The translations under genes and the position numbers were made by a program. Shown here one piece after another: positions 9,600 to 18,980 of a DNA stretch of 62,144 nucleotides. Below the pieces are notes generated by a model, which saw only the letters and a list, made by a program, of their open reading frames with translations, was not told where the DNA came from and ran no database searches. The DNA is from Nitrospirota bacterium (GTDB lineage: Bacteria > Nitrospirota > Thermodesulfovibrionia > Thermodesulfovibrionales > Dissulfurispiraceae), in NCBI GenBank assembly GCA_015233655.1, contig JADFXI010000003.1, positions 1-62,144 of the forward strand. Reading direction: 5' to 3'. Every line of letters starts with the position of its first letter. Position 1 is the first letter of the stretch.

Positions 9600-10769
9600 T
9601 CAACTCTTGCTCTTCGCAAGCTTTTCCATATCGGTCACGATTTTCTCCCACGAGTATTTTGTCTCGACAAGCCTGCGGGCATTTTGAATAATTGAGCTTC
9701 GCAGCCCAGGATCACCCAGGATCTTCCGTATGGCTCCAGCAAAGTCGGCAGGCGTGTCAGCCACCATCAGATGCTCTCTGTCCCTGGCCTCGATGCCCTC
9801 GCAACCCTTTGAAGTAGTTACAACCGGCAAGCCTGCCGCCATGGCCTCAAGTATTTTTATCCTCGTCCCTGCCCCGCTCCTTAGCGGCACGAGCAGGAGG
9901 TCAGCATCCCTGAAATAAGGAAGGATGTCCGGGACATTTTCGTGAAAACCAATATTCTCTGTTGCATGACTCATCCTCAACTTACTAATATTCCGTCCAA
10001 CTATTTCGAGCCGGGCATCCGGCTGTCCAGCCCGCACCAGCGGCCATATCTGTTCGATAAGGTATAAGGCAGAATCTGCGTTCGGAAGGTAATCCATGCC
10101 CCCTATAAATAGAAGTTGTTTCCCGGCCCTGCTCTTAGGCGCATATTCGAAACGCGTGCAGTCCACGCCGTTCGGGGCGGTATAGACCTTGCCGGGATCG
10201 GCATGAGATACAATAACTGTACGCTCGCTTTCAGATACGGCAAAACATATATCACATCCCCTCCAAGCAGCTGCTTCTCCACGAATGAGTTTCCGCTTTT
10301 CGAGGACATAAAGAAGTTTCATAACGGGATTTTTTTGCGTATTCCCGATCTGCTTTACTATTTCGGACTCGATATTATGTGCATCAAGTACAGCTGGGAC
10401 CCCTTTAAAAATGTCTGCATACTGCCACATCATCGAGAACTCTATCTGGATAAGGTCAAAAGATTTTCTCTTCAGAAGTTCCTTCAGTGCGTTGCTGAAT
10501 ACGACCGAAGAAAAGCGCACAAAATTAAAGGGCTTACTGCCAAAGAGAAAAGGTGGAAGGTCTCGGAATATATTGCGCCTCCTCTCAATGCATATAACTT
10601 CTTCACAGAAGTCGGCCAGCGGCCCATAATCGGATATCCTTTCTTCAGAGAGGCAGGCCAGGGTTATTTTGTGGTTAACCGAAAGATATTTGATTATATT
10701 GAAGGCCCTTATCTTCCCGCCCTGGGAAATGGGCCAGGGGAGAAATGGAGAGAGAATCAGGATATTCAT
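9600..10769 (-). CDS. Glycosyltransferase family 4
   Basis: 'LLVPLRSGAGTRIKILEAMAAGLPVVTTSKGCEGI'. Confidence 0.85.
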   Translation of the reverse strand: MNILILSPFLPWPISQGGKIRAFNIIKYLSVNHKITLACLSEERISDYGPLADFCEEVICIERRRNIFRDLPPFLFGSKPFNFVRFSSVVFSNALKELLKRKSFDLIQIEFSMMWQYADIFKGVPAVLDAHNIESEIVKQIGNTQKNPVMKLLYVLEKRKLIRGEAAAWRGCDICFAVSESERTVIVSHADPGKVYTAPNGVDCTRFEYAPKSRAGKQLLFIGGMDYLPNADSALYLIEQIWPLVRAGQPDARLEIVGRNISKLRMSHATENIGFHENVPDILPYFRDADLLLVPLRSGAGTRIKILEAMAAGLPVVTTSKGCEGIEARDREHLMVADTPADFAGAIRKILGDPGLRSSIIQNARRLVETKYSWEKIVTDMEKLAKSKS

Positions 10770-10820
10770 TGTATCATAACCGCATTCGATAGCTGCCGCT
10801 CTGCAAAGACATAAAACCCA

Positions 10821-12848
10821 TCAGCGAGTGCTTATTCCTCCGGGCAGAAATCTTATTTCGCCAACCCCAATCCCGAAGGGCCTTTTGTCTTCATAGAGCC
10901 TGAACTTGTATGGGACCCATGTCCTCGATACGGCGAAATCCATTTCATGCCTGTTATCTGTTGTGGCTGGGATTACAGTCTGCATCGTGACCCGCCCTTT
11001 TTCAGCAAATGTTTGCGTATATATGCTCCTCCCGTCCAGCTTCACCGACACCACAACCGGTTCTGCCTCAGTGTCGGGATGCATACAGTAAAGGTCAAGT
11101 TCCGCCGGGCCGCTTCCTGAAAATTGCATAACAGCCCTTTTGCCTGTAAACCTGAAATTTCCAAAAGGCCACTTATCCACTCCATAAAATCCTGCGTACA
11201 TTCGGTCCTCCGGCTTCAGTATATAGTCCTGAATGCCGTACTTTGTTTTTAAGAAATCGTACGATGATTTTTTATAATACATAAAGCCGCTTATGAGCAC
11301 ACAAATTATGCCTGCCGTTATAACGCCATCCCAAATCTTGTTCATTCCAGGAGAAAAGGTGTCCTCACTTATTGTCATGACATAGCCAAGCTCCAGAAAA
11401 ATAAAGGACCAAATCATGGGTACATACTGCATATCCTGAAACATTCCGTATATATGACCAATAATTAAGGAGATAATTATGGGAAGATTAAAATAATTCT
11501 TGTTCTTCACAAAATCTGCGGCAAGCAAATAAACCGCATAACAGGCTATGAACAGCCATAATAAAAGACCTGCCAGACCTCCGCTTACAAAGAGCTGCAT
11601 GAAGGAATTATGCGGAGTATCATAAGCGCCAAAAAACTCGTCTCTGGAATATTTAACTTTTGGAATTTCCTTTAATAATACGGATTGCCAGCGAAACGAA
11701 TCATATCCCATTCCCAAAAGGGGATTTTCCATCCCGACATCGCAGCCGTCTTTAAACACGTGGAAGCGAGGATCGGAATAAGAAATATGTAGTGGCGCAT
11801 ACTTCTGGGCCGCATAGATGCTTATCGCAACAAATACTAACGCACAGAAGCCCACCTTCATTAACTTGCTGAACTTCAATGTTTTAACAAGTTCAGTTCG
11901 ACTTATTAAACAGGCACAAAAAAAGCTGGACATTAGCGCAATAGGATACATAAGCTTTCCGGCTCTGGCCCCTGCGAACACTATTGCAACCCCGAATATC
12001 AGAAATGCAATAATCAAGAAAACTTTCCAGCGAGATTCGTTTTCTATTTTTTTGATATTTAATAGTAACAGCAACCCTAAAGGCATCACCTTGACAATAA
12101 ATTCTGCAAACCAGCCTCTATTCATAAAAAACGAGACAACAGCGCCAAATTTATTGTTGGGATACCATATATCCGGGACCCTATACCATGACAGGGAGAT
12201 TACGTCAAAATAATCCGCCAATCCGGCAACTGCTGAAAAAACGGCACTGAAGAATATGCCAGTAAATAAAGACCTGTAGATGCTTCGGGCATTCGGCAAA
12301 CTCGAAAGCTGAACTGCCATCACAAGCAAAAGGACCAAACGGTTAACTCCTGCCACAGAGTACAGGTACTGATCCGGAAGCGCATTAAATACCTGCAGCG
12401 AATAATCTTTCGGCCCGAAGAGCACCGCATCTTTCATAATGTGACCAATGGGGAGCAGAGACAAGGAAAAAATCGAAACAGTCACATAGCAAAGAGACAA
12501 AATAATAATGTGCCTGTTCTTTACGACCGGAGAAGTCCTCAGGTTCAAAAAAAACAGGGTCGCTGCAAAAGCGGAAACAATAAATTCGAAAGTCTGGCTA
12601 TTGATGCTGAATGGCTTGGACCCGAAAAAGGAGAAAGAGAAACCAACGAGAAGAACGAAAATGTTGAGGTATTTAGGATAGACAAGAATGATTCCGCAAA
12701 GGAATACGGCGACAAGGCAAATAATCTTTGTGAAAACAGTGTACTCCCATAAACACATTGACCGGAGCAGCACATTGAGGCCAAGGAAGATCAGCATTAC
12801 AACGTTGAACAACCAGGCAATCCCTCTACTCTTTACCACTGCCGTCAA
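10821..12848 (-). CDS. O-antigen ligase/polymerase-like multi-TM protein with C-terminal periplasmic beta-rich domain
   Basis: Many TM helices, 'ENPLLGMGYDSFRW....YDTPHNSFMQLFVSGGLAGLLLW' Wzy_C-like signature; ~120 aa hydrophilic C-terminus. Confidence 0.75.
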   Translation of the reverse strand: MTAVVKSRGIAWLFNVVMLIFLGLNVLLRSMCLWEYTVFTKIICLVAVFLCGIILVYPKYLNIFVLLVGFSFSFFGSKPFSINSQTFEFIVSAFAATLFFLNLRTSPVVKNRHIIILSLCYVTVSIFSLSLLPIGHIMKDAVLFGPKDYSLQVFNALPDQYLYSVAGVNRLVLLLVMAVQLSSLPNARSIYRSLFTGIFFSAVFSAVAGLADYFDVISLSWYRVPDIWYPNNKFGAVVSFFMNRGWFAEFIVKVMPLGLLLLLNIKKIENESRWKVFLIIAFLIFGVAIVFAGARAGKLMYPIALMSSFFCACLISRTELVKTLKFSKLMKVGFCALVFVAISIYAAQKYAPLHISYSDPRFHVFKDGCDVGMENPLLGMGYDSFRWQSVLLKEIPKVKYSRDEFFGAYDTPHNSFMQLFVSGGLAGLLLWLFIACYAVYLLAADFVKNKNYFNLPIIISLIIGHIYGMFQDMQYVPMIWSFIFLELGYVMTISEDTFSPGMNKIWDGVITAGIICVLISGFMYYKKSSYDFLKTKYGIQDYILKPEDRMYAGFYGVDKWPFGNFRFTGKRAVMQFSGSGPAELDLYCMHPDTEAEPVVVSVKLDGRSIYTQTFAEKGRVTMQTVIPATTDNRHEMDFAVSRTWVPYKFRLYEDKRPFGIGVGEIRFLPGGISTR

Positions 12849-14758
12849 TTTACTTCAAAATGCCGCACATACTGTTTCAGCAAATCCCTCACCATACTGT
12901 TTTCGCCAGTCGGGGTCTGCGCCAGATTTGAAGCAAACTCTCCCATTATGCGTTGCATCTCTTCCATAGTGTACTTCTCGGAGTTCTTCGATATAAAGAC
13001 CTTCTCATGTTTGGTCGCGGCAGTCCCTTCTTCAGCAGTAAGAATCTCCTCGAAGAGTTTTTCACCGGGCCTTGGTCCGATAAACTCAATATTTATGTCC
13101 TTATAAGGCTCAAGTCCGTGAATTCTTATCAACTCTTCGGCAAGCTCAAGTACTTTGACAGGTTCTCCCATATCAAGGGCAAGGACTTCGCCTCCCCCTC
13201 CTATTACTGAAGCCTGTAACACAAGAGATACGGCCTCAGGTATGGTCATAAAATACCGCAGCATGTCCCGGTGCGTAACTGTAAGCGGCCCTCCATATTT
13301 CAGCTGTGCAAGAAAAAGGGGCAGGACGCTCCCCCTGCTGCCGAGAACATTCCCAAATCTCACCGACACAAACTCGGTGCCGATTCCCCCATTGCTGTTC
13401 ATAGCCTTGCAGATATGTTCGGCCATCCTCTTCGTTGCCCCCATTATGCTTGTGGGCCTTACCGCCTTGTCGGTCGAAATCATGACAAATTTCTTTACCC
13501 CCGCACTTTTCGCGGCCCTTGCAACAGTATAGGTGCCGAACATATTTACCTTTACCGCCTCTTTCGGATTGTGTTCCATCATGGGCACATGCTTGTACGC
13601 GGCTGCATGAAAAACAATATCAGGAGAAAATAAATCCATTACTTCGCTGACCCTGTATTCATCCCTTATATCTCCGGCAATGAACTGTACTATCTCGGTC
13701 AAATCAGGAAATTCTTTCTTCACTAAAAGCTGCATATTATGCAATGCCGTCTCGTCCATATCGAAAAGGACAAGCCTTCGGGGATGGAAAACGCATACTT
13801 GTCTGGCAATTTCAGAACCTATCGAGCCCCCCCCTCCGGTTATAAGAATGACTTTGTCCCGCAAAAACTGCTCCACTTCCCGATAATTAATCGAAATGGC
13901 CTGACGCCCGATCAAATCCGTGATACTAATTTCTTCAAGGGCCTTAAGATTTATAGCGGGCCTATGAACATCGTAAATACGCGGCACAATTTTTATTGAG
14001 TCCACCCTGGACTCCCTTGCGGCATTATAAATGCTGCGAAGGGCCTTGTGGTCCAATGAGGGGATAGCGATAATCACGGCCTCCGCCCTGCACGCAGCGA
14101 TGGCCTTGCTCAACTCGTTTGTAGTGCCCAACACTTTAACACCATGGACATAAGCACCAATCTTATTCTCATCATCGTCTAGAAGTGCCACGGGACAGAA
14201 TTCAGAAGACTTGTATTTCATCATGTCCCGCAGGACCATTTCGCCTGTGTTTCCTGCGCCGACAATAACGGTTTTCTTTTTGCCCTTGGTATCCAGCGTT
14301 TTATTTATGACCTCGAGAAAAAGTCTTTTCGAGATCCTTACCAGTGAGATCAGGAATAGCGACATAATGCCGTCAATGATGAATATGCTTCTGGGGAAGC
14401 CGCTGAGTTGCGGCAGCAGCCCTCCCGAAAGAAAATTAAGCGGCAATACGATGATTGCCATAAGCGTGGAATTAGCGACCAATAATGCATTAAAGATATT
14501 GAAAAAATCATTGATACTTACATATCTCCATGTTATTCTGTACAGCCTGAATACCGCAAAGAACAATAATTTAACAATGATAAAGAGAGGCAGTGCCCTT
14601 ACCATCAGGGCTTGGTATTCACCGCCTATGCGGAATTCAAGACGCAGGAGAAAAGAAAGATAAAGAGAGAATGCAATCATTAAAACATCGGAAAAGAAGA
14701 ACAGCTGAAATCTTTTCAGCGGTGTAGGAGCAAATAATTTATTAGCAGGCTTTATCAT
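12845..14758 (-). CDS. Membrane-anchored nucleotide-sugar 4,6-dehydratase (WbpM/PglF/CapD family)
   Basis: N-terminal TM helices, VGAGNTGEM and ITGGGGSIGSEIARQV Rossmann motifs, 'STDKAVRPTSIMGATKRMAE' (SMK-type catalytic triad). Confidence 0.9.
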   Translation of the reverse strand: MIKPANKLFAPTPLKRFQLFFFSDVLMIAFSLYLSFLLRLEFRIGGEYQALMVRALPLFIIVKLLFFAVFRLYRITWRYVSINDFFNIFNALLVANSTLMAIIVLPLNFLSGGLLPQLSGFPRSIFIIDGIMSLFLISLVRISKRLFLEVINKTLDTKGKKKTVIVGAGNTGEMVLRDMMKYKSSEFCPVALLDDDENKIGAYVHGVKVLGTTNELSKAIAACRAEAVIIAIPSLDHKALRSIYNAARESRVDSIKIVPRIYDVHRPAINLKALEEISITDLIGRQAISINYREVEQFLRDKVILITGGGGSIGSEIARQVCVFHPRRLVLFDMDETALHNMQLLVKKEFPDLTEIVQFIAGDIRDEYRVSEVMDLFSPDIVFHAAAYKHVPMMEHNPKEAVKVNMFGTYTVARAAKSAGVKKFVMISTDKAVRPTSIMGATKRMAEHICKAMNSNGGIGTEFVSVRFGNVLGSRGSVLPLFLAQLKYGGPLTVTHRDMLRYFMTIPEAVSLVLQASVIGGGGEVLALDMGEPVKVLELAEELIRIHGLEPYKDINIEFIGPRPGEKLFEEILTAEEGTAATKHEKVFISKNSEKYTMEEMQRIMGEFASNLAQTPTGENSMVRDLLKQYVRHFEVN

Positions 14759-15765
14759 ATGATAAAATTTCTATTCAACGATCCGGGCCGGATATTTTTT
14801 ATACGCCGATAGCTTATCAGAAACAAGACGCTGAATGTGAAAAAAACTGCAAGCTGCCACTTGAATCCTTCGTGGTAAGCAAGCACCGCAAGCAGCCCAA
14901 AGACAAGCTGCACAAAAGCATACATCAATGCGACCCCCCAGTGGGGTAATCCCAACTCATTGCTCATATACTGATAAAGGTGGCTGCGGTGCGCGGTCAT
15001 CAGGTGTTCGCCCCTGCGATACCTGTGAAATATTGTGACCGTTGCATCCGCATAGAAAGTACAGAGAAACATAATCAGACAGAGAAATATATTTATATTG
15101 GAAGATAAGCGTGCGACACAGGAAGCAAATGTGAAGCCTAAAAACAGACTGCCGACATCACCCATAAAAACTTTCGCCCGGGGGAAGTTCAGCGGCAAAA
15201 AACCGAGGCAGGCGCTAGATAAGGTCAAACTAATTGTAGCCGTCTCAGACTCATGCAGAACCGAACCTGAAAAGACCATCAGCAGAGCAAACCCTATAAG
15301 ACCTGTCAGCCCCGCGATCCCATTAATGCCATCCATAAAATTGTAGTAATTTGCGGTTCCTGAGATAAAAATCATCCAGCACATAAAAACTAATATTGCT
15401 GGGGGCGAGAGCGGAACTCCCCTGATCAGATATACCATTGACGCTGCAGCCGTCATCTGAATAAACAAACGTGTCTTATAGGAAAGAGTCCAGCGGTCTT
15501 CAAAAAAACCGAGAAGCCCTATGACAGCTGCGATGGAAGTAAAAGAAACCTCCCTAACAATAAAAAGACCGATGATCATGAAGGCCATCCATATGCCTAT
15601 GCCCGCACCGCGCGGAGTAGGCACAACGTGAGAGCTGCGCTCGGTAGGAGTGTCGACCAGAGAAAACTTATGGCCAAACCACAAGACGGCCCCGGAGCAA
15701 AGGAAGCTTACAGGAAAAGACCATAAAACCGCCGCTGCAAGGTCATTCATTGTGACATATACCAT
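14755..15765 (-). CDS. Polyprenyl-phosphate sugar-1-phosphate transferase (WecA/WbpL family)
   Basis: 'DTPTERSSHVVPTPRGAGIGI', 'NYYNFMDGINGIAG', 'KVFMGDVGSLFLGF', 'AHRSHLYQ'. Confidence 0.9.
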   Translation of the reverse strand: MVYVTMNDLAAAVLWSFPVSFLCSGAVLWFGHKFSLVDTPTERSSHVVPTPRGAGIGIWMAFMIIGLFIVREVSFTSIAAVIGLLGFFEDRWTLSYKTRLFIQMTAAASMVYLIRGVPLSPPAILVFMCWMIFISGTANYYNFMDGINGIAGLTGLIGFALLMVFSGSVLHESETATISLTLSSACLGFLPLNFPRAKVFMGDVGSLFLGFTFASCVARLSSNINIFLCLIMFLCTFYADATVTIFHRYRRGEHLMTAHRSHLYQYMSNELGLPHWGVALMYAFVQLVFGLLAVLAYHEGFKWQLAVFFTFSVLFLISYRRIKNIRPGSLNRNFII

Positions 15766-16697
15766 TTAACCGTCTCATGAACTCCCTCCTCCATTGTAAA
15801 AGGGGGGCCCCAATTTAGCGTTTTCCTTATCTTGCTGCTGTCAATGCGGAGTGATCCTGTCAGGCGTTCCACTTCAGCCCGTTTGCCCGTAAGCCTCCCG
15901 AGGATGCTTAACAATGCGGCAGGAACAGGCACAAGCCTCGCCCTTTTTCCCATTGCCGCGGCAATCATCCTGATTAGTTGAGGGGTAGAGACATCCCGGC
16001 CATCGCTCACCAAAAAGATATTTCCTGCAGCAGAAGGATGCTCAACACAGATAACAATAGCATCTACCAAATTGCCCAAATAAATAAAGCTCCGGCTATT
16101 ATCCACAAGCGCAAAGGGCAACGGAAAACCATGTGAAATTATGTCAAGGAGCCTAAGGAAATTGGCCTTTACCCCCGGACCATAAACAAGTGGGGGCCGT
16201 ACAATAACGATTTCAGTCCCCTCCTTGCCGCCGATATGCCGCAGCGCTTCCTCCGCCTTCATTTTAAAAAAACCATAAGTGTCCGCGGGTCGCGGCAGAT
16301 CTATTTCAGTAAACGGCCTGTCTTCCGTCCTATCTCCGCAAACTTTTACTGTGCTAAGATAGACAATCCTGCTGATTCCCGCTTTCGCGGCTGCGTGCCC
16401 CAATCGTTCAGCCCCTATACTGTCAATTTCCTGCAGCAGCTTGTCGCCGTCAATTTCAGCTTTATTCGTGATATGGGCCCTTCCGGCAAGGTGAACAACT
16501 ATATCAATTCCTTCCATCGCTCCGCGCCATTCTGTGTCAGGGCCTATGTCGCCAACCGAACAGAAATCAATTCCGCCGGCATGGAAAACTTTTTCCTTCG
16601 ACCGGACAGCGCCCCGAACATAATGACCGTTTTTCAGTAAGGCATCGCATAAAGCCCGCCCCACAAAGCCATTTGCGCCGGTAACAAGGACTCTCAC
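15747..16697 (-). CDS. NAD-dependent epimerase/reductase (WbpV/WbpK-like)
   Basis: 'VTGANGFVGRALCDALL', 'HLAGRAHI', 'DTYGFFKMKAEEAL', 'SRSFIYLGNLVDAI'. Confidence 0.8.
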   Translation of the reverse strand: MRVLVTGANGFVGRALCDALLKNGHYVRGAVRSKEKVFHAGGIDFCSVGDIGPDTEWRGAMEGIDIVVHLAGRAHITNKAEIDGDKLLQEIDSIGAERLGHAAAKAGISRIVYLSTVKVCGDRTEDRPFTEIDLPRPADTYGFFKMKAEEALRHIGGKEGTEIVIVRPPLVYGPGVKANFLRLLDIISHGFPLPFALVDNSRSFIYLGNLVDAIVICVEHPSAAGNIFLVSDGRDVSTPQLIRMIAAAMGKRARLVPVPAALLSILGRLTGKRAEVERLTGSLRIDSSKIRKTLNWGPPFTMEEGVHETVKWYMSQ

Positions 16698-17863
16698 TGA
16701 GTTGCAATTCCCAAAAAATCTCTCGCCATCTCTTTCATAATTTCGGCCCGCGTGAATCTGGCAATAAATAATTGCCGCTTCTCCTGATCAACTGCCCGCT
16801 TGAACCGGTCATACTTCCGGCAAAAGTCCTCAATGTCGCACGGCCTGAATACCAGGCTGTCCGGGAGGTTTTCTTCAAGAAATTCCTTTGCATATCCCTC
16901 GACTCCTGCTATGATGGGTTTGCGGGTGGCGGCATACTCAAATATTTTTGACGGCAAAACTTTCTTGAAGGCTTCGTAATTATTCAGGTGCAAAAAGACC
17001 ATATCGCTTTGCCGGTAAAATGAAACTAATTCTTTTCTGCTTACCGGATTCAGTATTCTCACATTACTCAAGTGAGACGCCCTCTCCTTCAAAGCCGCTT
17101 TTCTGCCGCCGTCTCCGATAATATGGAATTCGAGGTCCGGATATCTTTCGGCTATTTGGGGAACAATCTTTTCGAGTCCCTGCCCGTCGCCTATATTGCC
17201 GGTATACGTAATGACAGTCTTATCAGTTTGTTCGGTCTTGGTAAGATCGAATGAAACATCCAAAAACTCGTCATCTATTCCATTTGGGAAAAAAGAATAA
17301 GCTTTTTTATATTTCTTCTGAAAATATGGAGCAAAACCTTTAGAAACCAAATTCACTTTTTGCGCCCTCATAAGAGCAAACCGTTCTACAAGGCCCATCA
17401 ATGGAATAACGGCTTTAAGCCCGGATTTATAAAGGACCGATCTTAACGTATCGACAAAGATGTCCCTTATGTCCAGATATAAGGGAATGTTCTTTTGCCT
17501 GGAAATGATTGCTCCCAGAAAAGCGCTGAAAAGCCTGCTGGAGGTAGCGAATACACAGTCATACTGTCTCTTTCGAGTATACTTGAGCGTCTCCATGAAG
17601 TAAGTCAGAAAAGACCTCGCCTGGTCCGAGAATCCGCTTTTGTGAAAAGGGACCCTGATACGCCGTATCGTGACATTGTCGAGTATTTGCATCTCTCCGG
17701 TGGCGACCTTGTACGTACTGTATCTGTTAGGCAGTGTTGTTACGACCTCTATGGTATCACGTTCGCCCAGCTGCTCTTTCAACGCCTGCACAAAGGCGGT
17801 TGTCCTGAATGAGCCGGCAGACAGGTCCGGCTCATAATAGAAGGAGATGACGAGGATTCTCAT
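16694..17863 (-). CDS. Glycosyltransferase family 4 (WbuB-like)
   Basis: 'RILVISFYYEPDLSAGSFRTTAF', 'VITYTGNIGDGQGLE', 'LPSKIFEYAATRKPII'. Confidence 0.8.
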   Translation of the reverse strand: MRILVISFYYEPDLSAGSFRTTAFVQALKEQLGERDTIEVVTTLPNRYSTYKVATGEMQILDNVTIRRIRVPFHKSGFSDQARSFLTYFMETLKYTRKRQYDCVFATSSRLFSAFLGAIISRQKNIPLYLDIRDIFVDTLRSVLYKSGLKAVIPLMGLVERFALMRAQKVNLVSKGFAPYFQKKYKKAYSFFPNGIDDEFLDVSFDLTKTEQTDKTVITYTGNIGDGQGLEKIVPQIAERYPDLEFHIIGDGGRKAALKERASHLSNVRILNPVSRKELVSFYRQSDMVFLHLNNYEAFKKVLPSKIFEYAATRKPIIAGVEGYAKEFLEENLPDSLVFRPCDIEDFCRKYDRFKRAVDQEKRQLFIARFTRAEIMKEMARDFLGIATQ

Positions 17864-18960
17864 AACGCAAGCAGTTTGCCGATAATGCGCCCTGCCGTCT
17901 TTCCGTCCCAGAGTTCAGGGACCTTGGAGGATTTGCGTCCGCCTTTTTTGAAGCTCATAAAGGCATCCAGCATCTTTTCACCCGTAGTCCCCACCAGAAT
18001 GTTTGTGCCCTCCTCAATGGTAATCGGTCTTTCCGTGTTATCGCGCACCGTGAAGCATGGTATCCCAAGAGCGGTAGTCTCTTCCTGTATGCCTCCGCTG
18101 TCCGTTATTACCAGCGCGGCATCTTTCCATAATGAAAGGAATTCAAGGTAAGACAGGGGCTGTAAAATTATTATGCCGGAATCTTTTATAAGATAGTCCA
18201 AACCGAACATTTCAATTTTCTTTCTGGTCCTCGGATGCATGGGGAAATACATCTCAGTCTCTTTTGCTATATCTCTAAGGCCTGAAAGTATGTCCCTTAG
18301 TTTTGCCTCATCATCGACATTGGAAGGCCTGTGCAGGGTAACAACGACGCGGGGCGCACCCTTTCCAGCCTGCCACCGGTGTCCCTCACCGGTTACTGCG
18401 CAGGCCTTCAGCTTTTCCAGGCCGTAATAAAGCGCATCTATCATAATGTTTCCAACAAAGAATATCCGGTCTTCCCTTTTCCCCTCACTCCTTAAATTGC
18501 CGACCCCGCTCCTTTCAGTTACAAACAGATAATCCGAAATGGAGTCGGTCACTATCCTGTTAATCTCTTCAGGCATAGACATGTCCCCGCTCCTGAGCCC
18601 AGCCTCTATATGTGCAACTTTGACATTCAACTTCTTTGCCGTAATCGAGCATGCAAGCGTGGAATTGACATCTCCGACAACCAGAACGATATCGGGTTTT
18701 TCTTTAAGACATACCTTCTCAAACTCCACAATCACGCCTGCCGTTTGCACTGCATGACTCCCTGATCCCACATTCAAAAAATAATCCGGCTCGCTTATAT
18801 CAAAATCGTCAAAAAAAGCCTTCGACATCTCGTAGTCATAATGCTGTCCGGTATGGACCAGTTTAAAGTCAGCTTTTGATATGTAATGCTTAGCTTCATG
18901 AAGGAGCGGCGCTATCTTCATGAAGTTAGGCCTTGCGCCTGCCGCCAGAAGAACTTTCAT
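17860..18960 (-). CDS. wecB: UDP-N-acetylglucosamine 2-epimerase (non-hydrolysing type)
   Basis: 'GARPNFMKIAPL', 'VHTGQHYDYEMSKAFFDD', 'HIEAGLRSGDMSMPEEINR', 'TDSGGIQEE'. Met at 18960 preceded by GGAAGG; ORF track starts at 18981. Confidence 0.88.
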   Translation of the reverse strand: MKVLLAAGARPNFMKIAPLLHEAKHYISKADFKLVHTGQHYDYEMSKAFFDDFDISEPDYFLNVGSGSHAVQTAGVIVEFEKVCLKEKPDIVLVVGDVNSTLACSITAKKLNVKVAHIEAGLRSGDMSMPEEINRIVTDSISDYLFVTERSGVGNLRSEGKREDRIFFVGNIMIDALYYGLEKLKACAVTGEGHRWQAGKGAPRVVVTLHRPSNVDDEAKLRDILSGLRDIAKETEMYFPMHPRTRKKIEMFGLDYLIKDSGIIILQPLSYLEFLSLWKDAALVITDSGGIQEETTALGIPCFTVRDNTERPITIEEGTNILVGTTGEKMLDAFMSFKKGGRKSSKVPELWDGKTAGRIIGKLLAL

Positions 18961-18980
18961 GATACTTCCTTCCCTCTCCA

